Notes under the pieces: model-generated
What the model saw: the letters and a program-made list of their open reading frames with translations, nothing else
Told to the model about the DNA's origin: nothing
Database searches by the model: none
Shown here: positions 53,574 through 61,593 of the stretch, in pieces
Numbering within the stretch: position 1 is the stretch's first letter
Layout: each line of letters begins with the position of its first letter
NCBI RefSeq assembly: GCF_014595955.1
Contig: NZ_JABVCF010000018.1
Coordinates: 1-64,000 of the forward strand
DNA length: 64,000 bases
Direction: 5' to 3'
Source of the DNA: Pseudaminobacter soli (ex Zhang et al. 2022)
GTDB taxonomy: Bacteria > Pseudomonadota > Alphaproteobacteria > Rhizobiales > Rhizobiaceae
Translations under genes and position numbers: made by a program

Positions 53574-53654
53574 TTCCGGCAAAAGTGCGCAGCGGGATTG
53601 CGAAAACAAGGAGATAGGGCAGTTCCGTTGGTTCGGAGAAATACGGAAATGCCC
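53574..53654. repeat. rhizobial-type intergenic palindromic element
   Basis: About 80 bp between the convergent DUF3237 and Fe-dehydrogenase genes. It opens GAGCAATTCCGGCAAAAGTG and contains AACAAGGAGATAGGGC, wording I associate with a repeat scattered through Mesorhizobium-like genomes. Its right part folds: GGGCAGTTCCG (53617-53627) pairs with CGGAAATGCCC (53644-53654) at 10 of 11 positions. The family assignment is from memory and needs a genome search. Confidence 0.5.
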
Positions 53655-53662
53655 CATCGCTG

Positions 53663-54805
53663 CTACCAGGCGGATTGCAGGATTCGCATCATGTCCGCCT
53701 TCGTGGGGATCGGGCGCGCATTGGCTTTCACGCGTGGATTGGCAAGTGCCGCATCGGCGATCGCGTCGAGCTGTCCCTCCTGCACGCCGGCGTCGTGCAG
53801 CCGCGACGGCAGGCCGAGTTCGGCGACGAGCGCCGCCACGATCTCGGTGAGCGGCACGTCGGGCTGGCCCATCGCTTCGGCGAGCGCCGCCTGCCGGTCG
53901 GCGTTGATCTCCGCATTGTAGCGCAGGACATGCGGCAGCATGATGCAGGAGGTCACGCCGTGGCTCATTCCGGTGACGCCGCTCAGTCCATGGCCGATGC
54001 CATGGCTGGCGCCGTGGCTGATGCCGATTGTTGCCCCCTGGATCGACATCCAGGCGCCGATCTGGCAGTCGAGCCGCGCCGCCAGATCACCCGGCTCGGC
54101 TTTCGTCCGCGGCAGCGCCCGCGCCAGTACCCGTGCCGCATAAAGCGCGGTCGCGTCGGCATAGGGCGCGCGGACGGGAGAGCACCAGGTCTCGACCGCA
54201 TGGTCGAGCGCACGCAGCCCGGTGCTGAACCAGAGTGCGTCGGGCGTGGCCATGGTCGCCTCCGGGTCGAGGACGACCGCGTCGGCGGCGAGGTCGGGAT
54301 GATGGAAGGCGTCCTTGACGCCCGTGCGCTCGTCGGTGATGCCGGCATACTGGGTGTATTCGGCGGCCGAGAGCGTCGTCGGGATCGAGACCAGATAGGG
54401 TCGGGGCGAGGCCGCCGTTGTCGACAGCTTCAGCCGGTCGAGATCGGCGGTGTCGCCGACATTGTTGGTGAGACAGATGCGGGCCGCCTTTACCGTCTCC
54501 ACCACCGATCCGCCGCCGAGAGCGACCACGGCCTCGATGCCGCGGCTGCGCAGCGCATCGGCGACACGGACGACGTCGGCGCGTGGCGAGTTGGCGGCAA
54601 GGCCCTCAAGGCGCCTCACGCAGGTGTCGCCGAGTTCGGCCGCCACCTTGTCCGCCAGCCCGCCGCGCTTAGCGAGGGACGAATTGGTGACCAGCACGGC
54701 CTGCGTGACCCAGAAATCTTTGAGGAACTGCGTCAGCGCCGTGCTGGTCGACTGGCCATAGACGACGATCTGGCGGGAAGGAGGCTGGAAGCGTCCCATC
54801 TGCAT
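53663..54805 (-). CDS. iron-containing alcohol dehydrogenase (group III; maleylacetate reductase-like)
   Basis: 380 residues of the Fe-ADH family. The NAD(P) motif is ALGGGSVVETVKAARI. Metal-ligand candidates are Asp in VVLDPEATMATP and His residues in LDHAVETWCSP and SHGASHGIGHGLSGVTGMSH. The overall pattern and length fit maleylacetate reductases as well as general alcohol dehydrogenases. No ring-cleavage dioxygenase lies in this window, which argues weakly against a maleylacetate role. It is downstream of a P450 gene by 46 bp and may oxidise the alcohol the P450 makes. Confidence 0.87.
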   Translation of the reverse strand: MQMGRFQPPSRQIVVYGQSTSTALTQFLKDFWVTQAVLVTNSSLAKRGGLADKVAAELGDTCVRRLEGLAANSPRADVVRVADALRSRGIEAVVALGGGSVVETVKAARICLTNNVGDTADLDRLKLSTTAASPRPYLVSIPTTLSAAEYTQYAGITDERTGVKDAFHHPDLAADAVVLDPEATMATPDALWFSTGLRALDHAVETWCSPVRAPYADATALYAARVLARALPRTKAEPGDLAARLDCQIGAWMSIQGATIGISHGASHGIGHGLSGVTGMSHGVTSCIMLPHVLRYNAEINADRQAALAEAMGQPDVPLTEIVAALVAELGLPSRLHDAGVQEGQLDAIADAALANPRVKANARPIPTKADMMRILQSAW

Positions 54806-54851
54806 CGGGTCCTGTTCCTTTTCTTTGAACCGGCGCGGCCGGCAGTGCGGA

Positions 54852-56120
54852 TCAACCGTCGAAGTCGACCCACAGCGATTGCGGCGCCCGGAAGGCGAAA
54901 GCCGGGGCGTAGCGGACGGGCAGGTCGCCGGCCCGCCGCATGCCCGGGAAGCGCCGAGTCAATTCCTCCAGCATCACCCTGATCTCCAGACGGGCAAGAG
55001 GCGCGCCCAGGCACACGTGGATACCGTTGCCGAAGGTCACGTGCCTGCGGCTGTTTGGCCGTGTCAGGTCGAGACGGTCGGCGTCGGCAAACTGCTCGTC
55101 GTCGCGGTTGGCGGAGGTGAAGGAGATCATGACGTTCGAGCCGGCGGGAATGGTCGTCCCGCCGATCGTCACGTCGCATGTGGTGCGACGGCGCCAGTTC
55201 ACGACGGCGCCGAACAGCCGCAGGCCCTCCTCGACGGCGTTCGGGATCAGGCCCGGATCGGCGCGGATCGCCTCCCATTGGCGGGGATCGGCAAGCAGCG
55301 CGTCGATCGTGTTGGTCGCCTGGCTGGTCGTCGTCTCATGCCCGGCGAACAGCAGCCCGAAGGTGGCCGAGTTGATCTCGTTGATCGTCAGCGCGGCGTC
55401 GTCGCCACCGCGCAGCCGCAGAAGTTCGCTGGCGAAATCGTCCCGCGGTTCCCGGATGCGCCGCGCGACGAGGTCGACGCAGTAGTGCCAGAATTTCAGC
55501 AGGTTTCGCGCGGCGTCGATCTGCTGCTCGTGCGTCGGGCGCGAGAAGCTCAGGAGCAGGCGGTTGGTCGACCACGCCTTGACCTGCTGCGCGTCCTCCT
55601 CGGGAATGCCGAGCAGCCTGAAGATCACCTTGGCCGGAAGCTCGTGGGTGAACTCCTTCAGGAGGTCGACGCGTCCGCGTCCCCGCAGGCGCTCGAGATC
55701 CGCGACCACCAGCCGGCGTATGTCGTCCTCCATGCTCGCGAAGCGCTTCATGTTGAGGACTTGCGCGGCGAGATTGCGGATTCGCGTATGGCGCGGCGGA
55801 TCGCAGTTGACCTGGATGCCCTCCAGCGAATAGCCGCCCTCGCCGAGGATATTCAAAGCCTCCTGCGGCACGGGCGAAATCGGCGTGTTGGCGTTCGCGG
55901 CCGAGAAGCGCTCCGGGTCGCGCAGGATGGCAAGCACGTCGGCGTAGCGCGTCACCACCCAGTGATCGATGTCGGGGCTGTAGAAGACCGGTTCTTCGGC
56001 GCGCGCCAGGGCCAGCGTCGCGTGCATCTCCGCATGATCGAACGGCTTGTAGCGGTGGCCGACGCTGCCCAGCGGGCAGGTCGCGGCCGGAATGTCCCAT
56101 ACTTTGGCGAGATCGCTCAT
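54852..56120 (-). CDS. cytochrome P450 (non-CYP199 type)
   Basis: P450 of 422 residues. Heme Cys is residue 370 (FGNGIHVCLGAPLARLE), the K-helix is EGLR, and the I-helix is LLFAGHETTTSQATN with the normal Glu-Thr pair. It is clearly different in type from the four CYP199-like proteins and is paralogous to the P450 at 57245. I prefer the ATG at 56120 (MSDLAKVWDIP), which matches the MSD start of that paralog; an ATG at 56147 would add nine residues. It lies 46 bp before the Fe-dehydrogenase and has site L 57 bp upstream. Confidence 0.92.
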   Translation of the reverse strand: MSDLAKVWDIPAATCPLGSVGHRYKPFDHAEMHATLALARAEEPVFYSPDIDHWVVTRYADVLAILRDPERFSAANANTPISPVPQEALNILGEGGYSLEGIQVNCDPPRHTRIRNLAAQVLNMKRFASMEDDIRRLVVADLERLRGRGRVDLLKEFTHELPAKVIFRLLGIPEEDAQQVKAWSTNRLLLSFSRPTHEQQIDAARNLLKFWHYCVDLVARRIREPRDDFASELLRLRGGDDAALTINEINSATFGLLFAGHETTTSQATNTIDALLADPRQWEAIRADPGLIPNAVEEGLRLFGAVVNWRRRTTCDVTIGGTTIPAGSNVMISFTSANRDDEQFADADRLDLTRPNSRRHVTFGNGIHVCLGAPLARLEIRVMLEELTRRFPGMRRAGDLPVRYAPAFAFRAPQSLWVDFDG

Positions 56121-56176
56121 GACTGTGCGGATATCCTCTCCGGCCATCGTGTTACGCCCGCCGGCCCCCGCAGGTC

Positions 56177-56195
56177 TGTCACCTCGGGAGGGACC
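56177..56195 (-). promoter_or_regulatory. shared dyad element, site L
   Basis: TGTCACC at 56177-56183, a 5-bp spacer, and AGGGACC at 56189-56195, 57 bp upstream of the P450 start at 56120. Confidence 0.5.
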
Positions 56196-56198
56196 GAT

Positions 56199-57182
56199 TC
56201 ACCGCGGCCCCTCGAGCATCGCCAGAAAGTCGAGGATCAGCCTGGACGTCTCCTCCGGCGCCTCCTGCTGCACCCAGTGGCCGACGCCATCGAGGAAATG
56301 CACGCCGCGCACGTCGGCGAGGCGCGGCACCGGGTCGGCATAGCGGTCGAAGCCGGGGATCATGTAGCGCGTCGGCTCCAGCACGCCGCCGATGAACAGC
56401 GAAGGCTGCTCGATGCGTGCATCCGCATGCGGCCGCATCAGAGTCCAGTCGAGATCGATGCAGCGGTATCGGTTGAGCGGGCCGCGCAGGCCGCTGCGCC
56501 GGAAGCTCTCGGCATAGAAGCGCACGTCCTCGCGACTGAGCCACGGCGGCAGGTCGTCCGGGTCGGGCAAGCCGTCGAGCAGCCGGGTGGTTCCCGCCGG
56601 GCGGACGAGGACGTTGTCGGTGAGCGATCCCTGCCCGGACAGGCTGCGGAAGAAGACGCGGATGAACCGTTCGAGATCCGGCTCGAACTCGGCCTCGGCG
56701 ACGCCTTCCGGCTGGAAGTAGGCCTGGTAGAAGACACGCTCGCCATAGAGGCGCGGCCAGGCGTCCGACGGTTTTTGCGGCGGATGGTTGGCGGCCGGAA
56801 CCGAGACGGTGACCATACCGCGCACCCTGGCGGGATGCAGCAGCGCCGCCGCCTGCACCTGCACCGCGCCCCAGTCATGGCCGACGAGCACGGCGCCTTC
56901 GGGGGCGAGTGCCTCAATGACAGCCGCGATGTCGCCGGCGAGCTCGACGATGGAATAGGCCTCGACCGGGCGGGGCTTGCCGGAGGCGCCGTAGCCGCGC
57001 ACTTCGAGCGCGGCGGCCCGGAAGCCCGCCGCCGCGACGGTCTCGATCTGGTGCCGCCACGAATACCAGGATTCCGGAAAGCCGTGCACGAACAGCAAGA
57101 GCGGCCCGGCGCCGGCAAGGGCGACATTCAGCCGGACGCCGTCCTTTCCGGCGATCGTGCGGAATTCCAGCGCTGCGTTCAT
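56199..57182 (-). CDS. alpha/beta hydrolase, epoxide hydrolase-like
   Basis: 327 residues. HGFPES (34-39) forms the oxyanion hole, GHDWGA places the nucleophile Asp103, and the late segment FLDGVGHWVQQEAP places the catalytic His302; a further acid lies in the PGFDRYADP segment. Use of Asp rather than Ser as nucleophile and the HGFPES/GHDWG pair are epoxide hydrolase and haloalkane dehalogenase features. It lies between two P450 genes, so it may open an epoxide made by one of them. Its stop is immediately followed by site L, the presumed promoter of the next P450. Confidence 0.88.
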   Translation of the reverse strand: MNAALEFRTIAGKDGVRLNVALAGAGPLLLFVHGFPESWYSWRHQIETVAAAGFRAAALEVRGYGASGKPRPVEAYSIVELAGDIAAVIEALAPEGAVLVGHDWGAVQVQAAALLHPARVRGMVTVSVPAANHPPQKPSDAWPRLYGERVFYQAYFQPEGVAEAEFEPDLERFIRVFFRSLSGQGSLTDNVLVRPAGTTRLLDGLPDPDDLPPWLSREDVRFYAESFRRSGLRGPLNRYRCIDLDWTLMRPHADARIEQPSLFIGGVLEPTRYMIPGFDRYADPVPRLADVRGVHFLDGVGHWVQQEAPEETSRLILDFLAMLEGPR

Positions 57183-57194
57183 GCCAAGTCCCCG

Positions 57195-57232
57195 CGATCA
57201 CCGTCGTTGCTCATTGCGGGCGATCACCGTCG
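57195..57232. repeat. 12-bp direct repeat between hydrolase and P450 genes
   Basis: CGATCACCGTCG occurs at 57195-57206 and again at 57221-57232, 14 bp apart. The 62-bp gap between the P450 stop (57245) and hydrolase start (57182) consists largely of this pair. It could be a slippage duplication or a tandem binding site. Confidence 0.5.
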
Positions 57233-57244
57233 CCGCTAAGGCTG

Positions 57245-58504
57245 TCAGCGCAATTCGACCGGCAGCGACCGCGGCGCGCGGAACACATAGGTGTAGGCGT
57301 GCTCGACCTTCGCATTCTCGGCGAGCCGGACATTGGGGAAGCGTCTGGTGAACTCCTCCAGCACGATCTTCATCTCCAGTCGGGCGAGCGGCGCGCCGAG
57401 GCAGACATGCTTGCCGTTGCCCATCGTCAGGTGCTTGCGCGCGTTCTTGCGCCGCACGTCGAAGCGCTCCGGCTCCTCGAAATGCTTCTCGTCGCGGTTG
57501 GCCGAGCCGAAGGACAGGATGATGTTGCCGCCGGCCGGGATGGTGACCCCGCCGATCTCGATGGCGGTCTTAGCGCGGCGGCGCCATCCGATGACCGCGC
57601 CGCAATAGCGGAACGTTTCCTCGACCGCGAAGGGGATCAGCGAGGTGTCGGCGCAGATCGCCTCCCAGTTGTCGCGATAGGTCAGCAACGCGCGGAAAGC
57701 GTTGGTGAGTTGGCTGGTGGTCGTCTCGTGGCCGGCGAAGACCAGGCCGTAGACGACGGTCGTCAGTTCGTTGAGCGTCAGGATCGAATCGTCGCCGTTG
57801 CGCACCCTGAGCAGGCCGCTGACGACGTCGTCGCCGGGGCTTTCCATCCTCTTGCGCACCAGGTCGACGCAATATTGCCAATAGGCGACCATATCCCTCG
57901 CGCCGGCGATCTGCTGCTCGTAGGTCGACGGGCTGAAATTGAGGATGGTGCGGGTTCCCGACCAAGCCTTGACCTTGTCCATATCCTCCTGCGGTATGCC
58001 CAAGAGCAGGAACAGGACCTGCGCCGGCAATTCATAGGTGAGATCCGCTAGCAGGTCGGCGCTTTGCCGGCCCTCCAGTCGGTCGAGCGCCTTCGTCACG
58101 AGATCCCGAATGGCCGGCTCCATCGCCGTGAAGGTCCTGATGTTCAGGAGTTGGGCCGAGGCGTTGCGCACGCGCGTATGGCGTTCGCCATCGCAGTTCG
58201 ACTGCACCTTCTCGGCCGTGAAGTTGCCGGCCTTCATAATGTCGATGGCGTCCTGATGGACGGGCGAGGCCGAGTCGCTGGTGTTCTCGGAGGAGATGCG
58301 GTCGTGGTCGTGCAGAATCGCCATCGCGTCGTCATAGCGGGTGACGATCCAGTAGCCGGTCTCGGGCGAGTAGAAGACCGGCTCGTCCCGACGGGCCTGC
58401 GCCAACTCGGCGTACATAGTTTCGTGATAGTAGGGGCTGGGGCGATTTCCCATGCCGTGCACGGGACAACTGCCGCGCGAGGTGGTGCCGGCGACGTCGC
58501 TCAT
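57245..58504 (-). CDS. cytochrome P450 (non-CYP199 type), paralog of 54852-56120
   Basis: P450 of 419 residues. Heme Cys is residue 368 (MGNGKHVCLGAPLARLE), the K-helix is ETFR, and the I-helix is LVFAGHETTTSQLTN. The start ATG at 58504 (MSDVAGTTSRGSCPVHG) has a strong GGGAGGA site, so the upstream open frame to 58564 is ignored. Shared segments with the other P450 of this type (EPVFYSP, VTRYAD/VTRYDD, GHETTTSQ, SANRDE/SANRDD) show recent duplication. The epoxide-hydrolase-like gene follows 62 bp downstream. Confidence 0.93.
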   Translation of the reverse strand: MSDVAGTTSRGSCPVHGMGNRPSPYYHETMYAELAQARRDEPVFYSPETGYWIVTRYDDAMAILHDHDRISSENTSDSASPVHQDAIDIMKAGNFTAEKVQSNCDGERHTRVRNASAQLLNIRTFTAMEPAIRDLVTKALDRLEGRQSADLLADLTYELPAQVLFLLLGIPQEDMDKVKAWSGTRTILNFSPSTYEQQIAGARDMVAYWQYCVDLVRKRMESPGDDVVSGLLRVRNGDDSILTLNELTTVVYGLVFAGHETTTSQLTNAFRALLTYRDNWEAICADTSLIPFAVEETFRYCGAVIGWRRRAKTAIEIGGVTIPAGGNIILSFGSANRDEKHFEEPERFDVRRKNARKHLTMGNGKHVCLGAPLARLEMKIVLEEFTRRFPNVRLAENAKVEHAYTYVFRAPRSLPVELR

Positions 58505-58558
58505 TGCCAATCCTCCCAGATCAGGTCCCCCATTCTCCGCGAGGCGGTTCCGCCGGGA

Positions 58559-58578
58559 TGTCACCCCCGGCGGGTACC
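58559..58578 (-). promoter_or_regulatory. shared dyad element, site M
   Basis: TGTCACC at 58559-58565, a 6-bp spacer, and GGGTACC at 58572-58578, directly abutting the stop of the upstream SDR. It lies 55 bp before the P450 start at 58504. Confidence 0.5.
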
Positions 58579-59349
58579 TCAGTTCGGCGAGAAGCCGGAA
58601 TAGAGCGCCATCTGGCCGCCGTCATTGTTCATGATCAGGCCGGTGACGTAGGAGGCCTCCCCGGACGCGAGGAACAGCATGGCGTCCGCCTGCTCCTCCG
58701 GCTTGCCGATGCGGCCCATCGGTATGCGGCGGCGGCGCTCGACGAACCGGTTGGCGTCCAGCGTCTCCATCTGCTTGATCATGTTGGTTTCCGTCAGTCC
58801 GGGGCAGAGGCAGTTGACCCGGATACCGTACTGCGCCCATTCGACGGCCAGTGCCTTTGTCAGCCCGGTGACCCCGTGCTTTGAGGCGATGTAGCCGACG
58901 TCTCCCGGAAAGGCGGCGAAGCCGGCATTGGAGGAGACGTTGACGATGGCGCCGCTGCGGTTGGGGATCATCGTCAGCGTGGCGGCCGCGCGAGACCAGT
59001 AGAATGGCGCATCGAGATTGATCGCCATCGTCCGCCGCCACACCGCATAGTCGGTCGCCGGCTGGATGGTCGACACGCCGGCATTGTTGACAAGCACGTC
59101 GACGCGGCCGAGCCGGTCGACCACCTCACGGATGCTCGCCTCCGCCACGGCTTCGTCGGCGACGTCCCCGGCGATCGCTACGGCATTGCCTCCGGCTTCC
59201 CGGATCGAGCCGACGGCGGCCTCGAGGCTTTCCGGCTTCAGGTCATTGAGAGCGACGGTCGCCCCCTCGGCGGCGAACTTGCGTGCCGCGGCCAGGCCCA
59301 TGCCCGAGGCGGCGCCGGTGATGACGACGATCTTGTCCTTGAACCGCAT
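58579..59349 (-). CDS. short-chain dehydrogenase/reductase, tandem copy 1
   Basis: SDR of 256 residues starting MRFKDKIVVITGAASGMGLA at 59349. LNDLKPES favours NAD, NNAGVSTIQPATDY, SSNAGFAAFPGDVGYIASKH (Ser, Tyr-x3-Lys) and CLCPGLTETNMIKQMETLDA follow. It is 11 bp after its paralog and shares its full layout, including the unusual RFVERRRRIPMGRIGKPEEQ block. The frame remains open upstream but overlaps the paralog. Probably oxidises a product of the neighbouring P450s. Confidence 0.9.
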   Translation of the reverse strand: MRFKDKIVVITGAASGMGLAAARKFAAEGATVALNDLKPESLEAAVGSIREAGGNAVAIAGDVADEAVAEASIREVVDRLGRVDVLVNNAGVSTIQPATDYAVWRRTMAINLDAPFYWSRAAATLTMIPNRSGAIVNVSSNAGFAAFPGDVGYIASKHGVTGLTKALAVEWAQYGIRVNCLCPGLTETNMIKQMETLDANRFVERRRRIPMGRIGKPEEQADAMLFLASGEASYVTGLIMNNDGGQMALYSGFSPN

Positions 59350-59360
59350 GGTTGCCTTCC

Positions 59361-60131
59361 TCAGCCCGGAGACCAGCCGGAGGACAGCGCGATCTGCCCG
59401 CCGTCGACGTTGAGCGTCGCCCCGGTGATGTAGGAGGCGTCGTTCGAGGCGAGGAAGGCCATGGCCTTCGCCATCTCCTCCGGCTGTGCGGCCCGCTGCA
59501 TGGGGATGCGCCGGCGCCGCTCGGCGAAGCGGTTCGGGTCGATCGCCTCCATTTCCTTGATGATCTGCGTGTCGGTGAAGCCGGGGCATACGCAGTTCAC
59601 GCGGATGTTGTACTTCGCCCATTCGACCGCGAGCGACCGGGTCAGCCCGAGCACCCCGGCCTTGGCGGCGATGTAGCCGACGTCGCCGGGATAGGCGACC
59701 AGCCCCGCCAGTGACGAGATGTTGACGATGGCGCCGGCTTTGTTCGGGATCATGCTCTGCGCGGCCGCGGCCTGCGACCAGTAGAAGGGAGCGTTGAGGT
59801 CGACGCCGATGATTCTGTCCCACTCGGTGTAGGTTTCGGCCGGCTGGATCGTGGCAATCCCGGCATTGTTCACGAGGACGTCGATGCGGCCGTGCCGCTT
59901 GACGGTTTCTGCCACGCAGGCGTGCGCCACCTCCTTGCTGGCGACGTCTCCCGGGATCGACAAAGCGCTGCCACCCGCGGCCCTGATGGCGGCGACGGTC
60001 CGCTCTGCCGTCTCTGCCTTGACGTCGTTTACGGCGACGATGGCGCCTTCGGCGGCGAACAGTTTCGACGCGGCGAGCCCCATGCCGGAGCCGCCGCCGG
60101 TTATAACGACCACTTTATCCTTGAAGCGCAT
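59361..60131 (-). CDS. short-chain dehydrogenase/reductase, tandem copy 2
   Basis: SDR of 256 residues starting MRFKDKVVVITGGGSGMGLA at 60131. It has NDVKAETA, NNAGIATIQPAETYTEWDR, SSLAGLVAYPGDVGYIAAKA (Ser, Tyr-x3-Lys) and CVCPGFTDTQIIKEMEAIDP. Nearly every block has its match in the downstream SDR, so this is a tandem duplication with the same length. Site N lies 61 bp before the start. GGGAGGATT precedes the ATG. Confidence 0.9.
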   Translation of the reverse strand: MRFKDKVVVITGGGSGMGLAASKLFAAEGAIVAVNDVKAETAERTVAAIRAAGGSALSIPGDVASKEVAHACVAETVKRHGRIDVLVNNAGIATIQPAETYTEWDRIIGVDLNAPFYWSQAAAAQSMIPNKAGAIVNISSLAGLVAYPGDVGYIAAKAGVLGLTRSLAVEWAKYNIRVNCVCPGFTDTQIIKEMEAIDPNRFAERRRRIPMQRAAQPEEMAKAMAFLASNDASYITGATLNVDGGQIALSSGWSPG

Positions 60132-60191
60132 GCCGCTCAGAATCCTCCCGTGAAAATCTGCACGAGAGTTAACAGCGGGACGGTCCGCGTC

Positions 60192-60210
60192 TGTAACCCG
60201 CCGAGGGACA
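60192..60210 (-). promoter_or_regulatory. shared dyad element, site N
   Basis: TGTAACC at 60192-60198, a 5-bp spacer, and AGGGACA at 60204-60210, 61 bp upstream of the SDR start. On the minus strand TAACTC begins 20 bp past the dyad, the same phase as at sites E, F, H and K. Confidence 0.5.
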
Positions 60211-60240
60211 AGGACACTGCGCCGCCCGCAAACGCCAGCG

Positions 60241-60274
60241 AAAAACGAAACCGCCGCCCTTTTGGGGCGGCGGT
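60241..60274 (-). terminator. rho-independent terminator after the ABC binding-protein gene
   Basis: On the minus strand ACCGCCGCCC and GGGCGGCGGT arms (60274-60265 and 60259-60250) enclose a 5-base loop and run into TTTCGTTTTT. It lies about 28 bp past the stop of the binding-protein gene, separating it from the SDR operon. Confidence 0.82.
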
Positions 60275-60301
60275 GGTTCTCGATCGGACCGCAAGGCCGG
60301 G

Positions 60302-61438
60302 TCAGGGTGCCAGTTCGAACTTGCCGTCCTTGACTGTGATCACGGCCGCGCCGTAGCTCGGGTTTCGCTTGTCGTCCAGCGTCCAGACATGGGTACCGAG
60401 CACTGTCGGCTGGTCGCGCAGCTTGCCGAGCGCATCCTTCACCTTGTCGCGATCGGGGCCGGGTCCCGCGTCCTTGATCGCCTGCACTGCGAGGGATGCC
60501 AGCGCATAGCCCATTGCCGCCCAATTGTCGGGGCTCGCGCCATAGGCTTCTGTGTAGGCCCTCACGAAATCCTGGTTGATCGGGGTGGGATCGCCGACGA
60601 AATAGTCGGCGACGACATAAGCGCCTTCCGACGCGCCACCGGCGGTGGTTATGAAGGATTCCGAGCCGAAGGTCGACGGCCCGAGGAACAGCACTTCCGG
60701 CGGCACGCCGCCCTGGCGTGCCTGCAGCAGCACGTTGGACCCGACTTCCGCCGGCGCGGCGACGAAGAAGGCGTTGATGTCCTGGCTGGCGAGCTTGGTC
60801 GCCAGCGCCAGGAAGTCGGTGTCGGACGACAGGATGCCTTCCTCCGACACGATCTCGACGCCTTCCTCCACGAGCAGCTTCTTGAAGGCGTCCTTCTGGC
60901 CGACGAAGCCGTCATTGGCGCGATCGAATACTAGGCTGACCTTCTTCACGCCCAGCTTCTCGGCGGCGTATTTGCTCAGGTGGCCCATGATGTCCATGCC
61001 GACCTGCTGGACCTTGTAGGAATAAGGCCCAGCGTCGAGGATCGCCGTGGACGAGCCGATGGCGAACAGCGGCACCTTCTGGTCGTTGGCGACCGGCGCG
61101 CCACCGGTTGCCTCGAGGCTGGTGGTCGGCCCGAGGATCATCAGCACATTGTCACTTTGTGCGAACTTGCTGACCAGCGTGATGGTCTGTGCCTTGTCGC
61201 CGGCCGAGTCCGCCTCGACCACTTCGAGCTTCAGATCGCCAAGCGCGCCGGACGTGTTCGCCTGCTCGATGGCAAGCTTCATGCCGTTCTGGATCGGCAC
61301 GCCGCCGAAGGCATAGGGGCCGGTCAGCGCGTTCATCACGCCGATCTTGGCGGTTTCGGCCCAACTCGGCGCGGCCGTCGACGCGCTCGCCAGCAGGATC
61401 GCGCTGCCGGCCATCAGAATTCTGCGGGTAAGCTTCAT
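60302..61438 (-). CDS. ABC transporter substrate-binding protein (branched-chain amino-acid/aromatic-acid type)
   Basis: Periplasmic binding protein of 378 residues with signal peptide MKLTRRILMAGSAILLASAS, cleavage near SWA at residue 27. The start at 61438 is preceded by GGGAGGA. ETAKIGVMNALTGPYAFGGV and IQNGMKLAIEQANTSG are the usual Leu/Ile/Val-binding-protein opening; the two-lobe fold follows. Homologs in catabolic clusters often bind aromatic acids rather than amino acids. The ATPase and permease genes (livF, livG, livM) lie just upstream, separated by a hydratase remnant. Confidence 0.92.
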   Translation of the reverse strand: MKLTRRILMAGSAILLASASTAAPSWAETAKIGVMNALTGPYAFGGVPIQNGMKLAIEQANTSGALGDLKLEVVEADSAGDKAQTITLVSKFAQSDNVLMILGPTTSLEATGGAPVANDQKVPLFAIGSSTAILDAGPYSYKVQQVGMDIMGHLSKYAAEKLGVKKVSLVFDRANDGFVGQKDAFKKLLVEEGVEIVSEEGILSSDTDFLALATKLASQDINAFFVAAPAEVGSNVLLQARQGGVPPEVLFLGPSTFGSESFITTAGGASEGAYVVADYFVGDPTPINQDFVRAYTEAYGASPDNWAAMGYALASLAVQAIKDAGPGPDRDKVKDALGKLRDQPTVLGTHVWTLDDKRNPSYGAAVITVKDGKFELAP

Positions 61439-61593
61439 CGTATTCCTCCCTGTCCAAGCGAGGCGTCGGGCGTGGTCAGGTATTCTCCCTGCTCCGGCGA
61501 CGCTCGTTGCGTTCGAGCGCATCCCTCGACTCCGGCGACATTTCTGGGTTCGCCGGAATTCAGTGCATCTATCCGCCGGTCGGAATTTCGGTC

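Noticed and set aside
57195-57232. Direct repeat as a possible CRISPR or origin iteron
   Set aside because: Only two copies of 12 bp with no further units; no cas or replication genes nearby.
54825-57239. 804-codon open frame on the plus strand
   Set aside because: It runs antisense through a P450 and a hydrolase with clear catalytic motifs; its translation is rich in Arg, Gly and His without recognisable domains. It is a high-GC shadow.
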